Shown piece after piece: positions 56,015-64,000 of a DNA stretch of 64,000 nucleotides. Position 1 is the stretch's first letter. The number at the start of each line of letters is the position of its first letter. The position numbers were made by a program, and so were the translations under genes. The notes under the pieces were generated by a model. That model saw only the letters and a program-made list of their open reading frames with translations, was not told the origin of the DNA and searched no databases. The stretch spans positions 124,001 through 188,000 of the forward strand of contig CAZMNY010000006.1 of assembly GCA_964567745.1 (NCBI GenBank). Reading direction: 5' to 3'. This stretch comes from CAZMNY01 sp964567745 (GTDB taxonomy: Bacteria; Planctomycetota; Planctomycetia; Pirellulales; Pirellulaceae).

Positions 56015-57514
56015 ATGAAGAGACTTGGCCTTTTGATTGCGGTTGTTGTTCTTGCGGTTCCGAACCAGTTGTCGGCCGCCGATCGGCCCAACGTGTTGTT
56101 CATCGCGGTCGACGACCTGAACGATTGGATCGGCTGTCTCGACGGTCATCCCGACGCGAGAACGCCAAACATGGATCGGCTAGCGGCGCGAGGCGTTCTG
56201 TTCACGAACGCGCATTGTGCCGCCCCCGCGTGCAACCCGTCGCGGGCCGCCGTCTTTAGCGGTCGAATGCCCTTCGAAACGGGAGTCTGGTCAAACAAGA
56301 GTACGCGACTGATAAAGAAGTACCCGCACTCAGCAATGTTACCCAAGGTGTTTGCGAAGGCCGGCTATCGAACTTTCGGAACGGGCAAACTCCTTCATTC
56401 AGGCTCGGCCGCCAAGAAACTGTTCCATCAATACTTCAGCGTCGAACAGCGGTGGAGTCCGTTTACGCGTGAGCGAGTGCGGTATGCCGACTATGAAGTG
56501 GCAACGAAAGGAACGGACGAGCCACGGCACATCGTCAAGGACAGTCGAGGGCGTTCCATCGTGCTTCCACTCAACCGAATGCCTTCGGATCGCAATCCGA
56601 GAACGAACGAAGGCGAGTCGTTCGATTGGGGCCCGATGGATGTGCCCGATTCGGAGATGGGCGACACCAAGATTACTGATTGGACGATCCAGCGACTTGG
56701 CGACATGGGCGAGAAGCCGTTCTTCCTTGGTGTCGGTTTTTACCGTCCTCACATTCCTCTATGGGCACCGAAAAAATACTTCGAACGATTCGCAGACTCA
56801 CCAGCGACCTTGCCCAATACGAAATCCGACGATCTCGACGACTTAAGCAAGGCGGCCCGGCGCTGGGCGCTCGAACCAGTCACGGCCGGCTCACATGCAA
56901 CCGTTGTGCGACGAAAACAATGGCGAGCTGCCGTGGAGGGCTATCTCGCATGCACTACCTATGTCGATCACGAACTCGGCCGAATCCTCGACGCGCTGGA
57001 TGAGTCGAGCTTTGGCGACAACACGATTGTTGTTCTCTGGTCCGACCACGGATGGCACCTCGGTGAAAAGCAACATTGGGGTAAGTGGACCGGCTGGGAA
57101 CGATCGACTCGCGTCCCCCTGATCATCGTCCCTCCGAAAAGACTCCACAGCCGTTTTGCCGCCGCTGGTTCGCTATGCGATCGACCGGTCAGCCTGATCG
57201 ATCTCTTCCCAACGCTGGCCGAGCTTTGTGATGTGCCGGCGCCTGAGATGCCAAATGCGATGTCACTCGTCTCATTGCTGCGAGATCCGAAAGGGGACAG
57301 CCGCCGCAGCGTTGTCACCACGTTCGATCCCGGCAACGTGACGCTTCGATCGCAACGTTGGCGTTATGTGCGTTATGCCGATGGCTCGGAAGAGCTCTAC
57401 GATCACGCCAACGATCCGCATGAATGGAACTGCGTTGCCGCCGACCCTCTGCATGCTGCGCGTTTGCGAGTTTTCCGCGAGCAGGTACCGGAGAAAGCGA
57501 GAACCAAGCAGTGA
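56015..57514 (+). CDS. iduronate-2-sulfatase-like sulfatase in the sialic-acid operon
   Basis: The 499-residue protein has a signal peptide (MKRLGLLIAVVVLAVPNQLS), FIAVDDLNDWIGCLDGHPDA and active site CNPSR (Cys73). The metal site is completed by GVGFYRPHIPLWAPKKYF and WSDHGWHLGEKQHWGKWT. It resembles the sulfatase module of the upstream fusion more than the arylsulfatases elsewhere in the window. Its stop overlaps a GTG start of the dioxygenase (GTGA), so translation is coupled. A likely role is removing sulfate from sialylated or uronic-acid glycans; the substrate is inferred. Confidence 0.92.
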   Translation: MKRLGLLIAVVVLAVPNQLSAADRPNVLFIAVDDLNDWIGCLDGHPDARTPNMDRLAARGVLFTNAHCAAPACNPSRAAVFSGRMPFETGVWSNKSTRLIKKYPHSAMLPKVFAKAGYRTFGTGKLLHSGSAAKKLFHQYFSVEQRWSPFTRERVRYADYEVATKGTDEPRHIVKDSRGRSIVLPLNRMPSDRNPRTNEGESFDWGPMDVPDSEMGDTKITDWTIQRLGDMGEKPFFLGVGFYRPHIPLWAPKKYFERFADSPATLPNTKSDDLDDLSKAARRWALEPVTAGSHATVVRRKQWRAAVEGYLACTTYVDHELGRILDALDESSFGDNTIVVLWSDHGWHLGEKQHWGKWTGWERSTRVPLIIVPPKRLHSRFAAAGSLCDRPVSLIDLFPTLAELCDVPAPEMPNAMSLVSLLRDPKGDSRRSVVTTFDPGNVTLRSQRWRYVRYADGSEELYDHANDPHEWNCVAADPLHAARLRVFREQVPEKARTKQ

Positions 57515-58272
57515 ACGAGCGAGAAGCGGACGAGCAGCTAGTCGAACGATTTGAAGCAGATGGCTTCGTTGCCCTGCCAGGATTCCTGAGTGAATCGGAA
57601 GTCGCCGAGCTGCAGTCGAATGTCAGCCGGTTCATCCGAGACGTCGCTCCGGCGATGCCGAGGGCCGAGGTCTTCTTTGAAGACAAACGCGACCCGGCCA
57701 CGCTCAAACAATTGCAGCGAATGTTCGAGTACGACGCCTATTTCCACCAGCTGACGTTTGGCAGTCGGTTTGAGCGACTCGCGGCAACGTTGCTCCGCCA
57801 CGAAGTTCGCGGCGTGAATATGCAGTACTTCAATAAGCCGCCTGAAATCGGCAAACCGACACCGGCTCATCAGGACGGATACTATTTCATGCTCGAACCG
57901 AACGAGGCGGTCACCATGTGGCTCGCGCTCGACGAGGTAGACGAGGAGAACGGTTGTGTGCGTTACATTCGAGGTTCGCACCGGCAAGGCCTGAGACCAC
58001 ACGGACAGACAGACACGATCGGGTTTTCGCAGGGGCTGCTTGACTACACCGACGAGGAAAGGCGAAACGAAGTCTTCTTCCCGGCCAAACCCGGCGACTT
58101 GCTCGTCCATCACGCTCTGACCGTTCACCGCGCCGATGGCAACAACTCGCACAACCGTACTCGAAAGGCCCTTGGCTTCATCTACTACTCAACGGCCGCG
58201 AAAGAACACCGCGATAAGCAGAAGTACCAGGCCGAGCTAGCCCAGCGGCTCAAGAGTGAAGGCAAGATATGA
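57511..58272 (+). CDS. phytanoyl-CoA dioxygenase-like Fe(II)/2-oxoglutarate enzyme
   Basis: The GTG at 57511 overlaps the sulfatase stop (GTGA), giving 253 residues; the earlier in-frame start lies inside the sulfatase. The iron triad is AHQDGYY (His and Asp) and HHALTVHRADGNNS (distal His), with RKALGF supplying the 2-oxoglutarate Arg. The start FEADGFVALPGFLSESEV is typical of PhyH enzymes. It has no signal peptide. Oxygenases of this family hydroxylate small molecules. Its place between a sulfatase and the epimerase suggests it edits a modified sialic acid or breakdown product, but that is inference. Confidence 0.87.
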   Translation: MNEREADEQLVERFEADGFVALPGFLSESEVAELQSNVSRFIRDVAPAMPRAEVFFEDKRDPATLKQLQRMFEYDAYFHQLTFGSRFERLAATLLRHEVRGVNMQYFNKPPEIGKPTPAHQDGYYFMLEPNEAVTMWLALDEVDEENGCVRYIRGSHRQGLRPHGQTDTIGFSQGLLDYTDEERRNEVFFPAKPGDLLVHHALTVHRADGNNSHNRTRKALGFIYYSTAAKEHRDKQKYQAELAQRLKSEGKI

Positions 58273-58337
58273 AGCGACGCGCAAAGTAGCGATTGAGTTG
58301 TTAGGCAAGTATTGATTGAGGCGCGGAATACAGACGA

Positions 58338-59516
58338 ATGAATAGTGATCGCCAGAACGAATTGATCGCGGTGTACCGAGACGGGCTGTTGAACGACACG
58401 CTCCCTTTCTGGGTAGATCATTGCGTCGACCGACAACACGGCGGCTTCACGATGGCGCTCGACCGTGACGGCTCAATCGTCGACACAGACAAAGGCGTCT
58501 GGCAGCAAGGTCGCTTCACGTGGCTGCTTGGCGAGTTGTACAACAACGTCGAACAACGCGACGAATGGCTCGAACTGGCGAAACACGGCACCCAATTTAT
58601 CGACCGGCATTGCTTCGATCCGGCGGACGGCCGCATGTGGTTTCATGTCACCCAAAACGGCGCCCCGATCCGCAAGAGACGCTACGCGTTCTCGGAAAGT
58701 TTTGCCGCCATCGCGTATGGAGAGCTGGCCAAGGCGACGGGTGAGGAACAGTACGCCGAAAAAGCGAAGCAGACCTTCAAACGCTTCATCGATCACAACC
58801 TGAATCCGCAGGGTGTTGAGCCCAAGTTCACGACGACTCGGCCCATGCGAGGTCTCGGCTTTCCGATGATCACGATTGTGACAGCTCAAGAGCTGCGTGA
58901 GTCGATAGATCTGCCGGAAGCGAACGAGTGGATCGATCGCAGCATCAACGACATTCGCACGTTTCATCTTAAAGAAGATCTGAATTGCGTGATGGAGACC
59001 GTCGGCGTGAACGGCGAAATCATCGACCACTTCGACGGCCGCACGTTGAATCCCGGCCACGCGATCGAAGGCGCCTGGTTCATCATGCTCGAAGGGAAAA
59101 CCCGAGGCGACGCCAGTCTGATTCGTATGGGTTGCCAGATGCTTGACTGGATGTGGGAGCGGGGCTGGGACAAGGAGCACGGAGGCATGCTCTATTTTGT
59201 CGATGTGAAAGGGCTGCCCGTCCAAGAGTATTGGCATGACATGAAGTTCTGGTGGCCGCAGAACGAAGCGATCATCGCCACCTTGCTCGCTTACCAACTG
59301 ACTGGCGATTCCAAGTACGCCGATTGGCACGCCATGATTCACGACTGGACCCATTCCCATTTCCCGGATCGGGAACACGGCGAGTGGTACGGCTACCTCC
59401 ATCGAGACGGCAGCGTCAGTTCACGACTCAAGGGAAATCTCTGGAAAGGCCCTTTCCACATGCCTCGCATGCAGCTGGTCTGCTGGCAGATCCTGGCTGA
59501 GTTCGAGGCGGAATGA
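58338..59516 (+). CDS. N-acylglucosamine 2-epimerase (AGE family)
   Basis: The 392-residue protein has the (alpha/alpha)6 barrel motifs of the AGE family: VDRQHGGFTMALDRDG, RRYAFSESFAAIAYGELAKA, LNPGHAIEGAWFIMLEG (catalytic-type His241) and GPFHMPRMQLVCWQI (His374). It would interconvert ManNAc and GlcNAc, the step after the lyase, as in the AGE-type nanE of Bacteroidetes. Cellobiose 2-epimerases share the fold, but the NanA neighbour argues for ManNAc. It is cytoplasmic and ends the operon. Confidence 0.9.
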   Translation: MNSDRQNELIAVYRDGLLNDTLPFWVDHCVDRQHGGFTMALDRDGSIVDTDKGVWQQGRFTWLLGELYNNVEQRDEWLELAKHGTQFIDRHCFDPADGRMWFHVTQNGAPIRKRRYAFSESFAAIAYGELAKATGEEQYAEKAKQTFKRFIDHNLNPQGVEPKFTTTRPMRGLGFPMITIVTAQELRESIDLPEANEWIDRSINDIRTFHLKEDLNCVMETVGVNGEIIDHFDGRTLNPGHAIEGAWFIMLEGKTRGDASLIRMGCQMLDWMWERGWDKEHGGMLYFVDVKGLPVQEYWHDMKFWWPQNEAIIATLLAYQLTGDSKYADWHAMIHDWTHSHFPDREHGEWYGYLHRDGSVSSRLKGNLWKGPFHMPRMQLVCWQILAEFEAE

Positions 59517-59647
59517 ATTGCCCGCATTAGCGGACCCACGACTAGCGCACGAGTCCGGTATGGCCCGAAGAAGCGAAGGAATGTTCGCGGATGTTTTGGG
59601 GAAGAGGGCCAGTGTGAGGGGGCTTTCTTCAACGCGCGCTTCGGCCT

Positions 59648-59663
59648 CACTGGCAAGCCAGTG
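59648..59663. repeat. short intergenic palindrome with AA centre
   Basis: CACTGGC-AA-GCCAGTG has perfect 7-base arms and lies in the gap between convergent genes. It has the same arm-AA-arm plan as 28643-28664. It may be a REP-like element or a bidirectional mRNA-end hairpin. Confidence 0.45.
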
Positions 59664-59675
59664 GCACACAAAGTA

Positions 59676-62600
59676 CTAGCGCCTGGCCTTGCTCCCTTTG
59701 ACGCTGGCGAGCCATGCGACGAGGTCGCGTAGCTCTTCACGCGTCAGTGAGTTGGTAAAGCCAGATGGCATCGCCGTACCCTTGCTGACTCGGTCTTCAA
59801 TCGTTTCGCTGGATATCTCCTGGACCTTGCCCGTAGCGAGATCGCGCAGGCCGACCACGCCATTGCTCTCCGAGTTCAAGTATCCGGAGATCGCTCGACC
59901 ATCATCCGTGAGGATGGTCGTCATCTCGTAGCCTTCCTTAATCTGCCGCTTCGGCCAAATGACCGACTCGATGATCAACTCCAATTGCAGTCCAGAAGCG
60001 ACGGAAGTCAGGTCCGGCCCTTTCGCAAAGGTGCCGACTGAATCTGTGACGTTCTCAACTCGGTGGCAAGCCGTGCAATTCGTCAGCGACGACATGAAAA
60101 GCTTCTTGCCTGCGGCAGCGTTGCCGGATTCGCGAACTTCCTTGGCCAGCGATTGCACAAGCGAGATGTCGTAGGGAACGCTCTCGCCGATTCGTATTCC
60201 CATTCGCTCTTTCAATGCGTTGATCAAAGTCGCATCATCATGGCCAGCTGCGCTGAGCCAACGACTGATCAATTTCATATCGTCAATCGAGAGCTTGGAA
60301 CGCTTTAGTTTGCGAGCCATAGCCGAGGCGGCTCCGCGACGACTCATGATGCTGCCAAGAATGGGCCCATACGCATCGGCGTCATCGAGCTCGACAAGCA
60401 ACTTGAGACCGGCAGTGGCTGCTTCGTCGACATTCTGAGTCGCGATGCTGTCCAGCGCCGCCAATCGAATCGGGGCCGAGTGATCGGGAGAAACGAAACG
60501 GCGGAAATTCTTCACCGCGCTGCCTGGGTTGAGTTCAGCGAGCGACCGGATGGCGGCAGCTCGGACGCGGGCTTCTTCTCGGCCATCGACGGTTGATTCG
60601 AGTAGCCCAGTGAGTTGACGCTGCTTCCAAAGTCCGGCAAGTCGCGCCGCGGCTTCACGGACGTCGACGTTTCCGCCCCTTAACAACTCAGCCAACTCAT
60701 CGTGAATCGGCGCGGGTGGAACAAGACGCCGGCCCGAGACTGTCGCGGGAAGCGACTCGAGAAGCTTCGGATCCTCGATCGCATGCCCAAAAACAACTTG
60801 CAGATCATTGGCGTCGCCAACTCGCGCGAGCAGTTGGAAGAGTTGGCGCCGACCCTCAGGCGAGACCCCATCGGACTGGATGAGCTTTCGCACTTGGCCG
60901 GCAACGTCTTTACCTCCAAACGCACGTAGCACGAAAATCAGCTCAGCGGGGCTCTCGAACTTGAGCTCGCCGCGGTTCAGAGCTGGCTGCCACCGTGACG
61001 CTAAAGCATGCACGGTCTGAGTGAGAGCATAGTTCGAAAATCGGTCCATCGGCAAGCTGGCAGCCTTGGCGGCAACAACGATTGAGTCGTTCGAGTGAAT
61101 GTCGCTGCAAGCGACGATGGCTTCCAGTCTCACTCGCGCGCTTGAATCCGTGACGCTTCGTTTGACCAAGTCCAGCGGCGCATCGAGGCGATCGTGCCAG
61201 CGCCCTATCACACGAGTTGCATACGCGCGAGCGCGGTAGTCTTTGGCGGCAAGCAGTCGTTCCAAAAGCGAACGATTGACAACCTCATGCGACTCGAACA
61301 CGCCGATCGCTTCGAACAAATGGTGCTCTAGATTGGGGTCATTTGCATCAAGCTGCTCCAACCATTTCGAAACTGCGGGGATAACGACACTCTTTGGCAA
61401 ATCGGCGAGCCGTCGCTTGGCTTGATAACGGACGTATCGCCAATCGGCTTGCAACTGCTTGCACAGCTGGGCCGCGTCCATCTTGGAAAGATCGGGAGCT
61501 TGCGCCGGCGGGCGACCCTTCGCCGTGATCCGCCAGATTCGTCCATGTGTCTTGTCGCGGTCGGGATGGCGAAACGATGCTTGGTAATGGCCGATGATTG
61601 GGTTGAACCAGTCCGCCACGTAGACCGCGCCGTCCGGGCCAATTCGTATATCGACCGGTCGAAACGCGTTGTGCGATGACGTGAGCAAGTTGGGTTGCAG
61701 GTCTAAGTGGTGCCCCGATCCGTCCGTCTTCCATTTGAAGCGATTGATGTCGCGAGCAAAGTAGCCGGCGATGAGCATCTCGCCTTGGATGTCGTCGGGC
61801 AGGTGAGGCGATTCGGCAAACTCAATAATCATCGATTTGATTTTGGTCGCGCCGATCTTGGTTTCGCCGCCCCAATAGCTCGCGGTGCGATGCACGCTCA
61901 CCATGCCGGGAAGCAACTCGCAGATGCCTGGATCATTGCCCTTGATAAAAGGTTCACCCCAGTTGCCGAAGGCGATTCCCCAAGGATTGCCTCCTCCGCT
62001 CGTGCGACGGAAGCCGTGGAGCTGCAATCGTCGCGGTCGCAGACGCCACGAACCGTGCTCATCCAGTCGGCTGATGCCCCAAGGCGTTTCCACTCGAGAG
62101 AATGAATGCAGCCCCTGACAGAAAAGCAACTCACCGCCGGGACTCCACGTGAACGAGTTGATGTTCTGGTGAGTGTCTCCGGTGCCAAAACCAGTCAGTA
62201 CGACTTGGCGCGAGTCGGCTTTGCCATCGCCATTTGTGTCTTCCAAATGAAGGAGGTCGCTGCCCTCGCCAACGTAGGCCCCATTGCCACCTAGCGCAAA
62301 ACCCGTCGGCATGTTCAGACCGTCGGCAAACACCGTCGTCTTGTCCGCTCGACCATCCCCATTGGTGTCGGAGAGGATTAGCAACTTGTCGTTCGGTTTC
62401 TCAACAGGCTTAGATTGCGGGTACGCCCAAGTGCAGAGCACCCACAATCGGCCGGCAGGATCCCATGACATGCAAACCGGATTGGCGACGCCATTCGTCT
62501 CATCGGCGAACAACTGCGCCTCGTAGCCCTCGGCCAACCTAAACGACTTCAGCTCAGCGGCAACCGAGTTATCCGCTTCCGGCTTGGAAACTGACAGAGG

Positions 62601-62684
62601 ATTCTGCGCGCTCGAACGCGCCACAAGAAGAATGACAATCAGGTAAGGCAAGAGTGTTCTAATCATTGGGCACCCAAGTTTCAT
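59676..62684 (-). CDS. PVC-type heme-binding dehydrogenase (beta-propeller, HEAT, cytochrome c)
   Basis: The ATG at 62684 is chosen because GAGGA lies eight bases ahead; a second ATG at 62666 lacks a good site. The 1002-residue protein has a signal peptide and a propeller with two calcium-type loops (DTNGDGRADKTT, DTNGDGKADSRQ). Propeller marks are GDTHQNINSFTWSPGGELLF and DIRIGPDGAVYVADWFNPII. HEAT repeats fill about 400-830. The heme domain has CTACH (Cys870), FAKGPDLTSVASGLQLELII and AMPSGF. It is convergent with the epimerase. An SGNH-like protein lies directly upstream on the same strand, the usual pairing. Confidence 0.93.
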   Translation of the reverse strand: MKLGCPMIRTLLPYLIVILLVARSSAQNPLSVSKPEADNSVAAELKSFRLAEGYEAQLFADETNGVANPVCMSWDPAGRLWVLCTWAYPQSKPVEKPNDKLLILSDTNGDGRADKTTVFADGLNMPTGFALGGNGAYVGEGSDLLHLEDTNGDGKADSRQVVLTGFGTGDTHQNINSFTWSPGGELLFCQGLHSFSRVETPWGISRLDEHGSWRLRPRRLQLHGFRRTSGGGNPWGIAFGNWGEPFIKGNDPGICELLPGMVSVHRTASYWGGETKIGATKIKSMIIEFAESPHLPDDIQGEMLIAGYFARDINRFKWKTDGSGHHLDLQPNLLTSSHNAFRPVDIRIGPDGAVYVADWFNPIIGHYQASFRHPDRDKTHGRIWRITAKGRPPAQAPDLSKMDAAQLCKQLQADWRYVRYQAKRRLADLPKSVVIPAVSKWLEQLDANDPNLEHHLFEAIGVFESHEVVNRSLLERLLAAKDYRARAYATRVIGRWHDRLDAPLDLVKRSVTDSSARVRLEAIVACSDIHSNDSIVVAAKAASLPMDRFSNYALTQTVHALASRWQPALNRGELKFESPAELIFVLRAFGGKDVAGQVRKLIQSDGVSPEGRRQLFQLLARVGDANDLQVVFGHAIEDPKLLESLPATVSGRRLVPPAPIHDELAELLRGGNVDVREAAARLAGLWKQRQLTGLLESTVDGREEARVRAAAIRSLAELNPGSAVKNFRRFVSPDHSAPIRLAALDSIATQNVDEAATAGLKLLVELDDADAYGPILGSIMSRRGAASAMARKLKRSKLSIDDMKLISRWLSAAGHDDATLINALKERMGIRIGESVPYDISLVQSLAKEVRESGNAAAGKKLFMSSLTNCTACHRVENVTDSVGTFAKGPDLTSVASGLQLELIIESVIWPKRQIKEGYEMTTILTDDGRAISGYLNSESNGVVGLRDLATGKVQEISSETIEDRVSKGTAMPSGFTNSLTREELRDLVAWLASVKGSKARR

Positions 62685-62827
62685 CGTTTCAATCCTCTAC
62701 GCCCTTCGCTAGCGCGAGTCGCGGACGACGCTTTAACTAGTAGCCGAAATCGCACTTTGAGCGGGGGAGGCCAAATTTGCAGCGACGCTCAACAGAAACG
62801 CTGCTGTCATTGTGCAACGAAAGTCTT

Positions 62828-64000
62828 TCATTTCACCGTCGCCGCCTCGTGAATACGCAGCTCTGCTTGCTCGAGATGCAACAGCGCATGTTTGAGTTCT
62901 TCAGGGAACCAACGGCGACCAGGATTGCTGTGGTCGCGACTGCTCGGCTGAGACTGACGATTCCCGTACAGGAACGCCCAGTTTGTCGGTCGCCAGTATC
63001 GGAACCAGAGATCGTTCTTCTCACCGATCGCCAGTCGAAGCGCTTCAGCCGATGGGGGTTCGAGCTGCGGGTTAGCATCGTAGAACTTGATCGAGGCAAC
63101 ACGATCCGCAAAGCCTAGCTGTGAGGCGCATGCCTGCGCGGCGTCCCAGTGTCCCGCCGGTAAGAGATGGAGCCCGTTTCGCGAATAGGCGGACGGCGTC
63201 GCTCCCCATCCAAACGATTCGGCTAGATCCACGACCGGCAACTTGCGCTCACGGCCAATCTTCTTGATGGCCTGCACGTAAACTCTGAGCGATTCAATCC
63301 GCTTCTGAATGTCGATATCAAGCCGCAGCGGGTTGCTAATGGGAACGGGTGTCACGAGCACAATGCGCTGGGTGTACTCGCCGATTTGGTCGAGATGTTT
63401 ATTGTAGGCGTCCGTGAATTCGTCGATGCGGCCAGATCCATCGAGAGACTCGCTCTGGCCCATCCAAAAGAAGACGATGTCGGCGCGAATCCGGTTTCGG
63501 CCATCCGGCTCGCCGTAGTCTGGCTTAGTTGCCGAATAGAAGTTGCGGGGACGCTGCTGCTCGTAAACCGTGTCGGCCTGCCAGGCGAGATTGCGGAGGC
63601 GAATACGATGCTGAGGGTGCGCGGCGGTGAGCATCGTTTCAAAAAAACCGTGACGTCCGCTCTCCAGCGCATTGGTTCCTCCAAGGATCACGATCGTCTG
63701 ATCCGAATCGATCGCGAACCCATTCGTGAATGGCGTGACGGGAGTTTCCGGTCGGACAAGAGGGCGAAGCAGCGGCGGAACGGACGACTCCACAGCAGCC
63801 TGTTTGTTGAGCATGTCCAGATTGGCGCCGGCGGCAAGGCGCCAGTTGTTAGCAAGCGAGTATTTCTCATCGCCAAGTTGGATTGCCAGATGATCCGCTT
63901 TCCCAGCGATGCCTCCCGGCGCGCCATGATCCATCACACGGACCGCGATCACGTTCTTCCCCGACTTCAGCACGCCGGCGGGAATAGGATATTTTCGCTC
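62828..64000 (-). CDS. SGNH-like exported protein, 5' end outside window
   Basis: The frame stays open to base 64000, so the N-terminus is missing. The visible start (KYPIPAGVLKSGKNVIAVRV, then DHGAPGGIAGKADHLAIQLG) matches the jelly-roll domain found in sialate O-acetylesterases and GH2-type proteins. The next part is an SGNH-fold domain: TIVILGGTNALESGRHGFFE, ADIVFFWMGQSESL, NGLHLLPAGH. The canonical GDS serine and DxxH aspartate read GGT and NGLH, so the usual catalytic Ser and Asp are absent; this seems typical of the PVC-associated subgroup. Adjacent to a PVC dehydrogenase on the same strand. Confidence 0.8.
   Translation of the reverse strand, partial: ERKYPIPAGVLKSGKNVIAVRVMDHGAPGGIAGKADHLAIQLGDEKYSLANNWRLAAGANLDMLNKQAAVESSVPPLLRPLVRPETPVTPFTNGFAIDSDQTIVILGGTNALESGRHGFFETMLTAAHPQHRIRLRNLAWQADTVYEQQRPRNFYSATKPDYGEPDGRNRIRADIVFFWMGQSESLDGSGRIDEFTDAYNKHLDQIGEYTQRIVLVTPVPISNPLRLDIDIQKRIESLRVYVQAIKKIGRERKLPVVDLAESFGWGATPSAYSRNGLHLLPAGHWDAAQACASQLGFADRVASIKFYDANPQLEPPSAEALRLAIGEKNDLWFRYWRPTNWAFLYGNRQSQPSSRDHSNPGRRWFPEELKHALLHLEQAELRIHEAATVK

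Noticed and set aside
58473..59402. 309-residue frame opposite the AGE epimerase
   Set aside because: The + frame has all AGE motifs; the antisense has none.
1..64000. CRISPR arrays, tRNA/rRNA genes, integrases or transposases
   Set aside because: No regular spacer repeats, no tRNA-like arms and no recognisable recombinase frames were seen.

Overview
The window looks like a chromosome segment of a marine-type planctomycete (Pirellulales/Rhodopirellula-like). The reasons are family-level: paired secreted cytochrome-like proteins with DUF1549/DUF1553 and Tat-exported DUF1501 proteins, a DUF1592/DUF1552 pair, three PVC-type heme-binding dehydrogenases, and a very high density of formylglycine-dependent sulfatases. 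I count nine intact sulfatase domains (two inside large fusions) and three broken remnants in 64 kb. No tRNA, rRNA, CRISPR array, transposase or phage gene was recognised.

Layout. 1-3.6 kb: end of a PSD1-type cytochrome protein plus DUF1501. 3.7-5.8 kb: secreted alpha/beta hydrolase. 5.9-8.3 kb: a rearrangement scar joins a sulfatase remnant to a truncated SulP permease, which lies behind a beta-carbonic anhydrase and a small secreted protein, with a divergent NhaR/LysR regulator. 9.4-16 kb: GntR regulator, sulfatase, PSD1, DUF1501, all on + and closely spaced, then a frameshifted sulfatase remnant. 16.9-25.1 kb: minus-strand sulfatases, a decayed CxxCH gene, a 108-bp terminal-repeat element, and the DUF1552/DUF1592 pair. 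25.2-28.2 kb: BlaI-type repressor with two identical operators, and its M56 sensor peptidase broken by a 1.7-kb insertion and frameshifts. 28.9-32.5 kb: two arylsulfatases and an HD alarmone-hydrolase-like protein. 33.1-38.1 kb: sulfatase remnant and a DUF1501/PSD1-LamG pair. 38.3-48.4 kb: PVC dehydrogenase, a 1678-residue five-module fusion, and a sulfatase, bracketed by a duplicated leader. 48.4-59.5 kb: sialic-acid locus. 59.7-64 kb: PVC dehydrogenase and an SGNH-like protein that runs off the window.

Two assemblies stand out. The first is a catabolic locus for sialic acid. A divergent GntR/FCD repressor faces a 1925-residue secreted protein that carries sulfatase, SGNH esterase, five-Asp-box sialidase and sialate O-acetylesterase modules. 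It is followed by an N-acetylneuraminate lyase, another sulfatase, a phytanoyl-CoA-dioxygenase-like enzyme and an N-acylglucosamine 2-epimerase. Together these would strip sulfate, acetate and sialic acid and convert Neu5Ac to ManNAc and GlcNAc, the logic of the Bacteroidetes nanLET route. The second is a polypeptide that joins a dehydrogenase beta-propeller, heme c domain, 3-keto-disaccharide hydrolase (DUF1080), F5/8C module and sulfatase, next to a stand-alone PVC dehydrogenase. This suggests oxidative glycoside cleavage coupled to desulfation. Functions are inferred from motifs and neighbourhood; no database search was possible.
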